Shown here piece by piece: positions 34,811 through 43,395 of a stretch of DNA of 64,000 nt. Source of the stretch: Poriferisodalis sp026713105 (lineage in GTDB: Bacteria; Actinomycetota; Acidimicrobiia; Acidimicrobiales; Poriferisodalaceae). Where the stretch lies: the NCBI GenBank assembly GCA_965115995.1, contig OZ220472.1, positions 2,976,001-3,040,000 on the forward strand. The letters run 5' to 3'. Made by a program: the position numbers and the translations under genes. Every line of letters starts with the position of its first letter. Position 1 is the first letter of the stretch. The notes under the pieces are model-generated. The model had not been told where the DNA came from and made no database searches. It saw nothing but the letters and a program-made list of their open reading frames with translations.

Positions 34811-35314
34811 CTAGCACGGCGGCACCGGGGAGCTGTCGGCGAAGTGCCATGCATCGGCGACTGCGTCGGCGCGAGCGTGCCAGCTCGGACCGACCAAGTC
34901 AGCTTCGAAGATGCGGATGTCGGGCGACTCGTCGGGGTCGGCGAGCTTGATGCGCACTCGCAGAAAATCGCGTGGCAGCTCGCCGATGACCACCTCGCCC
35001 CACTCCACGCACACCACGGCGTCGTCGTCGAGCAGCTCGGGCAAGTCCAAGTCGAGCACTTCGCCCAGGTTCTCCAAGCGGTAGACGTCGAGGTGGTGCA
35101 ATCGCATGCGGCCCTGGTAGCTCTGCGCCAGGGTGAAGGTGGGGCTGGTCACCGGCTCGGTGACGCCGAGCGCCGCCGCCAGGCCTTGGGTGAACACGGT
35201 CTTGCCTGCGCCGAGGTCGCCCGACAGCAGCAGCACGTCACCGGGTTGCAGCAGCGGCGCAAGCGTCGCTGCAACTGCTCGCGTCCCCTCGGCGCTCGTG
35301 GTCCGGAACCGCAT
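34811..35314 (-). CDS. tsaE: t6A biosynthesis ATPase TsaE
   Basis: 167 residues. P-loop LSGDLGAGKTVFTQGLAAAL, the conserved SPTFTLAQSYQG segment and LHHLDVYRLENLGEVLDL with the aspartate/arginine pair identify TsaE; VVCVEWGEVV is the Walker B-like stretch. TsaE binds TsaB-TsaD and hydrolyses ATP to reset the complex. Complete. It is 25 bases upstream of tsaB and 12 bases downstream of alr. Confidence 0.95.
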   Translation of the reverse strand: MRFRTTSAEGTRAVAATLAPLLQPGDVLLLSGDLGAGKTVFTQGLAAALGVTEPVTSPTFTLAQSYQGRMRLHHLDVYRLENLGEVLDLDLPELLDDDAVVCVEWGEVVIGELPRDFLRVRIKLADPDESPDIRIFEADLVGPSWHARADAVADAWHFADSSPVPPC

Positions 35315-35326
35315 GACGGAGCTTGT

Positions 35327-36550
35327 CTAGCGTGCTTCGCCATCGGCGAGGCCGCATGGGGAGGATTCGCCCCGGCGGTAGACGCGCGGGACGCGCTGCG
35401 AGATCCCGGTGAGGACCTCGTACGGGCTGCGATCCGACCGGCGGGCCAGGTCGGCGATGGTGACGCACTCATCGCCCTGGGTGCCCACAAGCGTGACGCG
35501 GTCACCGTTGTAGGCGCTGGCGTCGCCGATGTTCACCATCGTTTGATCCATGCAGACATTGCCGACCACCGAGTGCAGCGCGCCGCCGATGAGCACGTTC
35601 GCCGGCTCGTGGGCCGGGTTGTGCGAAGGCCCGGTGCCAAGCGAGCGGGCGTAACCGTCGGCGTAGCCCACCGGCAAGGTGATCACCCGCGTCTGGCGGT
35701 CTGCGGTCCAGGTGCTGCCGTAGCCGACGGGCATCCCTTCGGGCACGACCTTGAAGTACACGACCTCGCTGTGCCAGCTCAGCACCGGCTCGGTCGGCAG
35801 GGCCGCAGCGATCTCGGGCTTGGGAGCGACGCCGTACAGCAAGATGCCGGGGCGGACGCGGTCAAGATGGGCTTCGGGCAATCGGGCGATGGCCGCTGAT
35901 GCCGCCATGTGCCGCACGGGTGTCGGCAGCGAATGGCGTTCGTAAAAGCTCAATGCCTCGTTGAATCGGTCGAGCTGCGTGCGCGCATCGGACAGATCGG
36001 CATGGTCGGCGTTCGCGAAGTGGCTGAACACGCCCTCGATGCGGACCGAACGGCAGCGGAGCGACTCGGCGAAGAGCTGGTCGGCGTTGTAGTGGTGAAC
36101 GCCGATGCGTTCCATGCCGGTGTCGATCTTGAGGTGCGCCCGGGCGGTGGTGCCCGCCGCGGTCGCTGCTTCGTCGATCTGGTGGAGCTTGTCGATCGAC
36201 GGCGCGGTGAGAATCAGGTTGTGGGCGAGGAACAACGGGATCTGGCGTTCGACCGCGCCGCCGAGGACGTGGATGTCGATGGTCACCCCGGCGCTGCGCA
36301 GTGCCAGCGCTTCCTCGACATAGGCGACGGCCACGCACGACACGCCGGCCGACTGCAGTGCGAGCCCCACGTGCGCGATGCCGTGACCGTAGGCATTGGC
36401 CTTGACAACGGGCACCACTTCGGCACTGCCAACATGGCGGCGGATCGTGGCCAAGTTTCGGTCGAGTGCGTCGAGATCGATGTCGCACCAGGTAGGACGC
36501 ATCTCTGATGCGTCGATTGTGGGCAGCCGCATCTCCCGTGCGTCGGTCAT
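35327..36550 (-). CDS. alr: Alanine racemase
   Basis: 407 residues, PLP-dependent interconversion of L- and D-alanine for peptidoglycan. The PLP lysine lies in VVPVVKANAYGHGIAHVGLAL; the second catalytic base, a tyrosine, is in MPVGYGSTWTADRQTR, and ARSLGTGPSHNPAHEPANVL precedes CMDQTMVNIGD. The start at 36550 overlaps the nnr stop (ATGA), supporting it over an internal ATG at 36502. Fits the neighbouring cell-wall precursor genes glmS and glmM. Confidence 0.96.
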   Translation of the reverse strand: MTDAREMRLPTIDASEMRPTWCDIDLDALDRNLATIRRHVGSAEVVPVVKANAYGHGIAHVGLALQSAGVSCVAVAYVEEALALRSAGVTIDIHVLGGAVERQIPLFLAHNLILTAPSIDKLHQIDEAATAAGTTARAHLKIDTGMERIGVHHYNADQLFAESLRCRSVRIEGVFSHFANADHADLSDARTQLDRFNEALSFYERHSLPTPVRHMAASAAIARLPEAHLDRVRPGILLYGVAPKPEIAAALPTEPVLSWHSEVVYFKVVPEGMPVGYGSTWTADRQTRVITLPVGYADGYARSLGTGPSHNPAHEPANVLIGGALHSVVGNVCMDQTMVNIGDASAYNGDRVTLVGTQGDECVTIADLARRSDRSPYEVLTGISQRVPRVYRRGESSPCGLADGEAR

Positions 36551-38007
36551 GCGCTGCTCGATTCTGCGCCGCAGGCGGCGAGACCCGCTCGCGCTGCCGG
36601 CAGCAGATCGACCTGGCCCATCGCCGTCAGCGGCGTCGCAACTGCCGCTGGATCGTGCCCGTCGACGGTGGCGGTTCGCCCGTGCCAGTGCGCCGCCGCA
36701 GCAACCTGCGACGCCACGCGAGCGGGGTCTGCTGGGCCCCCAGACAGCACCGCTGCGATCACACCGCAGAGCACGTCGCCCGACCCGGCGGTCGCGAGGC
36801 GCGCATTCCCGGAGGTGACGGCCAGCACGGTGAGCTGGTGTGGCTCGGCATGCGGCTCGGCCCCGGAGGCCACGAGCGTCGTCGGTCCCTTCAGCAGGAC
36901 GACGGCACCCAGCATGCCTGCGGCCTGTCGCACGGCATCGAACCGGTCGGCTGAAGGCGCTGCGCTGGTGAGCCGGGCGAATTCCCCGTCATGGGGTGTG
37001 AGAATCGTTGGCGCGGTCCGCTCGCGCAGGCACTCGGGATGGTCTGCCACTGCCCCCAGAGCGTCTGCATCGGCGACCAGCGGTATCGGGCATTGCGAGA
37101 TGAAGCGTGCCATCTGTGCCGATGCCGTGGGGTCGGTGCCGATGCCCGGACCGATGACTGCTGCATCAAAGCGGTCAATCCCTTCGAGTGAGGGCTCTGC
37201 CCAATTGCCGGGTCGAAGATCGCGCGCAACCGTCTCGGCGGGACGTGCGACGTTGGCCGCCCGCTGTCCCGGCGAGCTGACGACCACCATGCCGGCGCCC
37301 GCTCGCTGAGCCGCCGCGCACACGAGATGTCCTGCGCCGCGCATCTGCGGCGAGCCAGCGATGACGCGCACAGCGCGACGCCACTTGTGCGCCGTCGGCT
37401 CGGCGACCGGCAGCGCGGCGTTGGCGTCAGCGTCGGTGACGAGCCACGACGCTGCCGCACTGGTGTTGAGTCCGATCCGGGCGAGCTGCACCTCGCCCGC
37501 GGCTGCGGCGCCGGGATGCAGCAGCAGACCCGGCTTGAGCGCTCCGAATGTGACGGTCGCAGTCGCCGGCCAGCAGCCATGGTCGGCGCCGGTCAGCGCG
37601 TCGATGCCTGAAGGGAGGTCGACCGCCAACACCGGCACAGCCGGTGCTTGGCCAGCCCCCCACGATCCGCGCAACCCGGTGCCATATGCCGCGTCGATGA
37701 CCAGGTCCCACGCCGAAGAGGCGGGGGCTCCCGCATTCGGCGCGGCAACCAGTTCGAGAGCTTGAGGTGGCGTCACGGTACGGCAGCGAACGCCCCAGCG
37801 CTCCAGCGCTGCGGCTGCAACGCGCCCATCTGCCCCGTTGTTCCCCTTGCCTGCGGCCACGAGCACTCGACGCCCGTAGGTGCCTCCCATCATCTGGCGG
37901 GCCGCGAGAGCAACGGCTGCGCCGGCACGTGCAACCAGCACGTCGGCGCCTTCGGGCGCAGCCGCGTCGATTGCCGCCATCTGATCGGGCGTCACAATCG
38001 GGATCAC
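36547..38007 (-). CDS. nnr: Bifunctional NAD(P)H-hydrate epimerase/dehydratase
   Basis: Repairs hydrated NAD(P)H. 486 residues from the GTG at 38007 (VIPIVTPDQMAAIDAAAPEG), which matches the family N-terminus; a GTG at 38043 would add 12. The N-terminal YjeF epimerase domain has VAAGKGNNGADGRVAA; the C-terminal ADP-dependent dehydratase domain has GPGIGTDPTASAQMARF, ILTPHDGEFARL and GNARLATAGSGDVLCGVIAA. The epimerase domain is short compared with usual. The stop overlaps alr by four bases. Confidence 0.94.
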   Translation of the reverse strand: MIPIVTPDQMAAIDAAAPEGADVLVARAGAAVALAARQMMGGTYGRRVLVAAGKGNNGADGRVAAAALERWGVRCRTVTPPQALELVAAPNAGAPASSAWDLVIDAAYGTGLRGSWGAGQAPAVPVLAVDLPSGIDALTGADHGCWPATATVTFGALKPGLLLHPGAAAAGEVQLARIGLNTSAAASWLVTDADANAALPVAEPTAHKWRRAVRVIAGSPQMRGAGHLVCAAAQRAGAGMVVVSSPGQRAANVARPAETVARDLRPGNWAEPSLEGIDRFDAAVIGPGIGTDPTASAQMARFISQCPIPLVADADALGAVADHPECLRERTAPTILTPHDGEFARLTSAAPSADRFDAVRQAAGMLGAVVLLKGPTTLVASGAEPHAEPHQLTVLAVTSGNARLATAGSGDVLCGVIAAVLSGGPADPARVASQVAAAAHWHGRTATVDGHDPAAVATPLTAMGQVDLLPAARAGLAACGAESSSA

Positions 38008-38055
38008 GACCTCAGCCCCCGGCTGAGTCGAAGTGGCGTACACGCCGGCGCCGGC

Positions 38056-38424
38056 TCATTGCGCCAGCACCATGGCTGCGGCCACCGAGTCGGTATGGGT
38101 GAGGGTCACCTGCCACTCAGACAAGCCTGCGGCCGTCGCCCGTTCTGCCGCGAGGCCCCGAAGCAACAGTTCGGGACGGCCGCTGGAATGGCGCGCCACT
38201 TCGATATCGCGAAAGCGGCACGCGCCCAGGCCGATTCCCAGCACCTTCATCACCGCTTCCTTCGCGGCGAACCTGGCGGCGAGGCGGGTATCGGGATTCA
38301 CCGTCCCCATGGCGTAGGAGAGCTCGGCGGGGGTGAACAAGCGGGTGCGCATACCGCTGCGCCGCTCGAGCACCGCGGCGAATCGTTGGACATCCACCAT
38401 GTCGAGCCCAATCGAGGCGCTCAC
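38056..38424 (-). CDS. acpS: Holo-[acyl-carrier-protein] synthase
   Basis: 122 residues. AcpS transfers 4'-phosphopantetheine from CoA to ACP. ASIGLDMVDVQRFAAVLERR has the magnesium-binding aspartate, and ARFAAKEAVMKVLGIGLGAC holds the conserved glutamate and lysine. Complete. The acpS-nnr-alr order is typical of actinobacteria. It lies 12 bases downstream of glmS. Confidence 0.95.
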   Translation of the reverse strand: MSASIGLDMVDVQRFAAVLERRSGMRTRLFTPAELSYAMGTVNPDTRLAARFAAKEAVMKVLGIGLGACRFRDIEVARHSSGRPELLLRGLAAERATAAGLSEWQVTLTHTDSVAAAMVLAQ

Positions 38425-38436
38425 TTGCTGACGGTC

Positions 38437-41400
38437 CTATTTGCCCGGCTCGCCGACGGCGTCGGCATCGCCGAGCCAGTGCTCTGCGAGCACGTAAACC
38501 GGTCGGGTCAGCAGGTCGAGGACTTCGAGCGTGCCGAGCAAGTCGTCGCGGAACCATGGCAGCGTCTCGGTGACCGCGTCGGCGAGCGCCCCGTAGCGGC
38601 CGCGGTAGCCCATCAGCACGGACCGCATCGACGGTGCGCGCAGTCGCTCGACGAAGCGGCAGTGCAACAGCGTCAGCCCGGTGGTCAAGCCGTCCTTGGT
38701 CTCGGGAATGTGGAGCACCGTGCGGCCGTCGCTGCCGCGGGCCACGGTGACTTCACGTTCGTACGCAGCTCGGTGCTTGCTGCCGCGTAGCTGCGGGTTG
38801 GTCACCGTGCGCGACTCGATGCCGAGTGCCGTGCCGCCACGGTCGGTCAGCCAGATGGTGACCTCAGGGCTGCTGGCAGAACCCACATCTCCCTCGATGC
38901 GATAGCGCGACCAACCCGTCACCTCGGCCACAGCCGGGTCAAGCGCAGCAAGCGTGCGCAAGGCCGCGTACGAGAGCCGATCCCTCGGTGCGCCGGCTTC
39001 GAGCGCTGCTGCCACCAGCATGGAGTCGAGAAGCGTCTCGTCGGCGCGCGAGATGCCGACCGTAACGGTCTTGGCCTGATGCTTGATGGTGTCGACCGGC
39101 CGGGTGAGTTCGTCGATGGCGAGGTTCAGCGCATCGGTGAGGTCGTCGATGACGACCGAGGGCAGCCCCACTTTGCCGATATCCGCCTGGTACATCTCCA
39201 GCGGCGCGATGCCGGCGGCGTACCGCAGCACCGCTCCGAGGCGCGCCGCAGTTCCTGCCCGCAAGTGACCGTCATAGCTGCCTGCACGCACACCGTCCCG
39301 GAAGCGATTGGCCGGGGCGCGCAGGCGCTCCGCCAGCACGGCGAGCAAGTCCCCGTCGCGGCCTGCGGCCGCGAGCGATGCGTCAGTGCGGCCTGCGGCC
39401 GCGAGCGATGCGTCAGCGCGGCCCGCGGCCGCGAGCGATGCGTCAGCGCGGCCCGCGGCCGCGAGCGATGATTCCGTGCTGTTTGCAGCCGCAAGCAGCG
39501 ATTCCGTGGTGGCTCGCATCTCGCGCAGCGGATCGGCAAGTGCGTCGATCGTCAGCGCCGCCTCGTACCCGTACAGGTGACCAGCAGCGGTGGCCAGCAG
39601 GAAGTCCACCGCTGGATGCACGGCAGGAACCTCCAGCAGCTCAGCGGCAGCGTCGAAGCGCCCCGTGCCAGCAGAAGCCACCACGATCGGCGTCGCCCGG
39701 TGCGCCCGGTAGATCGCCACCTCCTTCGCAGCATCGTCGGCGACAGAGCCCACCAGGCCCGTCGCGCACACCCAGATGAGCGGCTCGCACGAGAGGTCGA
39801 TGTGCTTCTTGTCTTCGGTGCCGTCCTCGGCGACGGCGTGATAGCAGACCTCAGACAGCTTGATCCTGATCTCACGTGAAGCGATCCGGTTCGCACCATT
39901 TCCCACCACGGCCCAATGGCGGTGAGCTCCCACGTGGCGCCGGGCGATCCGGGCGATCTCGTCGCGCGAGGCGAACACCGATTCGAGTGCGCTGGGCAGC
40001 TTGCCCAGCGCACCGAGCAAGTCGCTGATGGCACTGGCCGTCGCAGCGTCGTCGGGACGGATGTCGGCAGCGATGGCAGCGGCGAGCAACGCGCACGCCG
40101 CAACCTGTGCATAGAACGCCTTGGTGGACGCCACCGACATCTCCACGTCGCGGCCGTCGGAGGTGTAGAGCACGCCGTCAGCCCGGTCGGTCAGGTCGCT
40201 GCCGCGCCGGTTGACGATGGCGACCACCGCAGCGCCCCGAGCGCGAGCGAGATCTACCGTGCGATTGGTGTCAGTCGTGGTGCCGGACTGGCTGACTGCC
40301 ACAACCAGCGTGTCGGACAGGTCGGCGTGCAACCCGAAACCGCTGAACTCGGTCGCCAGGGGCGCCGACACTTCCACGCTGCGGAGTACGCGCGATGGCG
40401 CCAGCAGGGTCTCGAAGAAATGCGGGAGCGCCGACGCCGCGACAGCGGCCGTGCCCTGGCCGATGGCAACAATCCGACGGATGGAGCCGTCCCGCAGCCG
40501 CGACCGAACATCGGCGGGCAGAGCGTCGGGCCCGAGCCGGGCGTGCCGCAATGGTCCGGCTGTCTCAATGCGGCCACGCAATGTGGCTGTCTCGATGCGG
40601 CCACGCAATGTGGCCTGGAGCGAGCGGGGCGCCTCGCCGATCTCTTTGAGCAGGAAGTGAGGGTGGTCGCCCCGGTCGATGTCACGGGTGGTGACCTCGG
40701 CGGTGACGACATCGCCAGCTTCGACGGTCAGCTCTGTGCCGTCGTAGGAGAAACACCGGAGGGCAGCGAACTCGGGCGCAGCCCACGTGCCGTCGGCTGG
40801 TGCGCTCGGCGTGCCAACCAACATGATCTGACCGCGGCTGCCCACGGGGTTCGCCGGATCGGACTGGGTCTCGCCATCGAGGCGGACGTAGTGACGGCAT
40901 TCCTCGACCAGGCCATACGGCTCACTGGCCACGACATATGCCCCATCTGTTGCGCCCACGTAGAGCGCCTGCCCGCTCCCCCGCAGCGCCAACGCCACCA
41001 CGTCGGGCATCTCCGAGACATGCGCTGCGATCGCTACCGAGCCCTCGAAGCTGCTGACAGCATCAGCGAAGGCTTGCCGCAGCTGCTCAGACCCAGCGAC
41101 GGCTTGCCGCAGCTGCTCTGACTCCTCAGTGCTTGGCGATTTCGCTGCACGGTCTCGCGTCGCGGCGAGAGCCTGGCCCACCATCGTGGGGATGACCTTT
41201 GCATCGGTAGTGATTTCCGGCGCAATAGACAGGCGCCGCTGCGCGATCAAGTCGGCATAGTTGTCGACGTCCCCGTTCAGGACAGCGGCAACGTGCACGC
41301 TGTTGACGATCGCACCAGCAGCATGAGAACCGCTGAGCGTCGCATCCCACGCATCGAGCGGATGGGTGTTCGGTACCGAGACGATCCCGATGCTGGCCCA

Positions 41401-42228
41401 ACGGGTGTGCCCCAGCACCACCACTTCGGCGCCCTCGGCGCACAGAGCCCAGCGAAGCAGGCTGTCCTGACGAATCTGTGACCGCAGGACGGCAGAGTTG
41501 TCGCCCAACTCGCCGATCTCCGAGGCGGTCTTGTAGACGAAGGCGAGGCCGTCGGGAGTGTTCCGCACCGCGCCAGTGCCAAAGAGCGGATCGGCCAGGC
41601 GTCCGCTGAGCGAACCCGCTGCTCCTTGGGTGGCATCGGCTTCGACATGTGCTCCCCGCACGAACACCTGCAGCCCGGCCGAGTCCCGCCCTCGAACCTC
41701 GAGCCGGTCAAGTGCGGACAGCGCTACCTGAATCGACCAGAGTCCTCCCACAGCCGCCGGCGGGGGTGTACCGCCCCAGAGCCCGACCACTTCCCGGGCC
41801 ATGCGCAGGCGGTCTCGTCGCAGCGCGAACGAATGGTCCTTCAGTTCGCCCAGCGCCACAAAGATGCGCTCAATGTGTGCGCCTGCTTCGACGGCGCCGT
41901 CGATCTCAGCGATGTGTGCATCCACTTGCGCCAGAGCGGCTTCGATGTCCAGCACGCACTTGGCGTCTTCGACCAGCAAGCGGACGCCTGGCAGCGACCG
42001 CAGTGCCTCGTCGGCCTCCCGCAGCACGCGTGCAGCCGCTTCGAGCTGAGCGGCGAAATCAGCACTGGCGGCGGGAGCACTGTCGGCCGGAGCACTGTCG
42101 GCCGGAGCACTGGCGACGCTTGCATCAGCCAGCAGCGCCCCGGCGTCGATCAGCCGCCCTACGACGGCTGACGCTTCCAGAGCGTCTCGATTGTCACGGC
42201 GGCCGATGACAGCCACGATCCCGCACAC
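38437..42228 (-). CDS. glmS: Oversized glutamine-fructose-6-phosphate aminotransferase (GlmS-like)
   Basis: 1263 residues from the GTG at 42228, about twice the 600-620 of ordinary GlmS. The start is fixed by VCGIVAVIGRR, which puts the catalytic cysteine at position 2. The amidotransferase domain continues after a long helical insert (about residues 20-190) with VRGRDSAGLQVF, LGHTRWASIG and NGDVDNY. Two SIS domains follow: VAVSQSGTTTDTNR with SVASTKAFYAQV, then AVVGNGANRIASREIRIKLSE. A C-terminal extension of about 330 residues after VDTIKHQAKTVTVG has no counterpart in GlmS. Several tandem micro-repeats lie inside. Its place between glmM and acpS supports glucosamine-6-phosphate synthesis. 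Confidence 0.85.
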   Translation of the reverse strand: MCGIVAVIGRRDNRDALEASAVVGRLIDAGALLADASVASAPADSAPADSAPAASADFAAQLEAAARVLREADEALRSLPGVRLLVEDAKCVLDIEAALAQVDAHIAEIDGAVEAGAHIERIFVALGELKDHSFALRRDRLRMAREVVGLWGGTPPPAAVGGLWSIQVALSALDRLEVRGRDSAGLQVFVRGAHVEADATQGAAGSLSGRLADPLFGTGAVRNTPDGLAFVYKTASEIGELGDNSAVLRSQIRQDSLLRWALCAEGAEVVVLGHTRWASIGIVSVPNTHPLDAWDATLSGSHAAGAIVNSVHVAAVLNGDVDNYADLIAQRRLSIAPEITTDAKVIPTMVGQALAATRDRAAKSPSTEESEQLRQAVAGSEQLRQAFADAVSSFEGSVAIAAHVSEMPDVVALALRGSGQALYVGATDGAYVVASEPYGLVEECRHYVRLDGETQSDPANPVGSRGQIMLVGTPSAPADGTWAAPEFAALRCFSYDGTELTVEAGDVVTAEVTTRDIDRGDHPHFLLKEIGEAPRSLQATLRGRIETATLRGRIETAGPLRHARLGPDALPADVRSRLRDGSIRRIVAIGQGTAAVAASALPHFFETLLAPSRVLRSVEVSAPLATEFSGFGLHADLSDTLVVAVSQSGTTTDTNRTVDLARARGAAVVAIVNRRGSDLTDRADGVLYTSDGRDVEMSVASTKAFYAQVAACALLAAAIAADIRPDDAATASAISDLLGALGKLPSALESVFASRDEIARIARRHVGAHRHWAVVGNGANRIASREIRIKLSEVCYHAVAEDGTEDKKHIDLSCEPLIWVCATGLVGSVADDAAKEVAIYRAHRATPIVVASAGTGRFDAAAELLEVPAVHPAVDFLLATAAGHLYGYEAALTIDALADPLREMRATTESLLAAANSTESSLAAAGRADASLAAAGRADASLAAAGRTDASLAAAGRDGDLLAVLAERLRAPANRFRDGVRAGSYDGHLRAGTAARLGAVLRYAAGIAPLEMYQADIGKVGLPSVVIDDLTDALNLAIDELTRPVDTIKHQAKTVTVGISRADETLLDSMLVAAALEAGAPRDRLSYAALRTLAALDPAVAEVTGWSRYRIEGDVGSASSPEVTIWLTDRGGTALGIESRTVTNPQLRGSKHRAAYEREVTVARGSDGRTVLHIPETKDGLTTGLTLLHCRFVERLRAPSMRSVLMGYRGRYGALADAVTETLPWFRDDLLGTLEVLDLLTRPVYVLAEHWLGDADAVGEPGK
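39358..39507 (-). repeat. Five tandem 30-bp units within glmS
   Basis: Units of 30 bp starting GCGGCCTGCGGCCGCGAGCG begin at 39358, 39388, 39418, 39448 and, more diverged, 39478. They code for repeats of the form SLAAAGRADA in the linker after the second SIS domain. Other in-frame repeats in the same gene: 27 bp twice at 40560-40613, 30 bp twice near 41069-41118, 15 bp near 42064-42111. Confidence 0.85.
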
Positions 42229-42414
42229 AACAGCGAGGGTACCGAGCACCCGACAGGCCCCGGAGGCGAAGCCGGGGCCCGAGCGGCCCGTGAGCGCAGC
42301 GAACAAGAGCGGATAAAAACATGTGTGCCAAGCGGAAGGTCTGCCTCGGCGCGCATCCCATGATTCGAGTGCATCGCCTCCGGCGGCGGGGGTGGGGGAT
42401 GCGTGATTAGATAG

Positions 42415-42428
42415 GTGAGCCTGCTCAC
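42415..42428 (+). promoter_or_regulatory. Palindrome GTGAGC-CT-GCTCAC before the dioxygenase
   Basis: A perfect inverted repeat immediately upstream of the ribosome-binding site (AAGGGGG, 42431-42437) of the dioxygenase gene, in the 216-base divergent gap with glmS. Position suits a repressor operator or an mRNA leader hairpin. Confidence 0.4.
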
Positions 42429-42444
42429 AAAAGGGGGAATGACC

Positions 42445-43368
42445 ATGGCCATCACTGGAGTCATGCGAGCCGGGTACGTCCAGATCCGCTGCACCGACGT
42501 GGAAGCCTCCATCGTCCACTACCGCGATCGCGTCGGTCTGTCGGTTGTCGCAACCGGCGATGACGGGCGTGTCTACTTCAAGGCGTACGACGAGTTCGAT
42601 CACCACAGCATCGTCCTGCGGCCCGCCGATGAGCCCGGCATGGACTTCATGGGCTTCAAGGTGCGCAACGACGACGACCTGACCGAACTCACCGACAAGC
42701 TCTACAACCATGGCGTGCAGGTCGACCACCTCGAGCCGGGTTCACAGCCCACGCTCGGGCGAGTCGTCAGCTTCACCATCCCGGCGGGTCACACCATCCA
42801 CCTCTATACGGAGATGGGGACGGCCGACAAGACGCCCCCGCTGCACAACCCTGACGTCTGGGACGAAGAACCCCGAGGCATGCGGGCCACACGCATGGAC
42901 CACTGCCTGCTGTACGGGCCGAACATCGCAGAAACCGTCGATTTGTTCACCGAGGTGCTGGGCTTCGAGCTGTCCGAGGTGGTGATCGCTCCCGACGGCT
43001 CGTACATCGCGCCGTTCCTGACGTGTGCCAGCAAGGCCCACGACGTGGCGTTCGTTCACAACGACGAACCGGGCATCTTCCATCATGTGTCGTTCTATTT
43101 GGAGAGCTGGAACGACGTCGCGCACGCAGGCGACGTGATGAGCCGGTACGACATCCCCGTCGACATCGGCCCGACCCGGCACGGCATTACCCGCGGCCAG
43201 ACGATCTACTTCTGGGATCCGTCGGGCAACCGCAACGAAGTGTTCTCGGGCGGGTACATCTACTTCCCGGACAATCCCCGTCGGACCTGGGATGCCGAGC
43301 AGCTCGGCAAGGGCGTGTTCTACGTCGACCGCCGGCTCAACGAGGCATTCCTGAACGTCTACACCTGA
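42445..43368 (+). CDS. Extradiol ring-cleavage dioxygenase (catechol 2,3-dioxygenase family)
   Basis: 307 residues from the ATG at 42445 (MAITGVMRAGYVQIRCTDVE), seven bases after GGGGG; the length equals that of XylE-type enzymes. Two vicinal-oxygen-chelate modules are present. The Fe(II) ligands appear as the histidine in RMDHCLLY, the second in IFHHVSFYL and the glutamate in GNRNEVFSGGY, and the catalytic histidine/tyrosine region is intact. It cleaves catechol-like rings adjacent to the hydroxyls. No other catabolic gene is beside it, so it is an orphan or of foreign origin; the true substrate is unknown. Confidence 0.9.
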   Translation: MAITGVMRAGYVQIRCTDVEASIVHYRDRVGLSVVATGDDGRVYFKAYDEFDHHSIVLRPADEPGMDFMGFKVRNDDDLTELTDKLYNHGVQVDHLEPGSQPTLGRVVSFTIPAGHTIHLYTEMGTADKTPPLHNPDVWDEEPRGMRATRMDHCLLYGPNIAETVDLFTEVLGFELSEVVIAPDGSYIAPFLTCASKAHDVAFVHNDEPGIFHHVSFYLESWNDVAHAGDVMSRYDIPVDIGPTRHGITRGQTIYFWDPSGNRNEVFSGGYIYFPDNPRRTWDAEQLGKGVFYVDRRLNEAFLNVYT

Positions 43369-43373
43369 CCTGG

Positions 43374-43389
43374 CGCGGCACGAGCCGCG
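43374..43389. terminator. Hairpin between convergent dioxygenase and glmM
   Basis: CGCGGC-ACGA-GCCGCG between the two convergent stop codons, suitable as a two-way terminator. Short stem and no T-run. Confidence 0.4.
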
Positions 43390-43395
43390 TCAGCC

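Noticed and set aside
39358..39507. CRISPR-like array of 30-bp repeats
   Set aside because: The units are directly adjacent with no spacers, keep the glmS reading frame and code for a linker, and no cas genes are present.
42229..42729. Upstream extension of the glmS frame
   Set aside because: It crosses into the divergent dioxygenase gene; the catalytic cysteine fixes the start at 42228.
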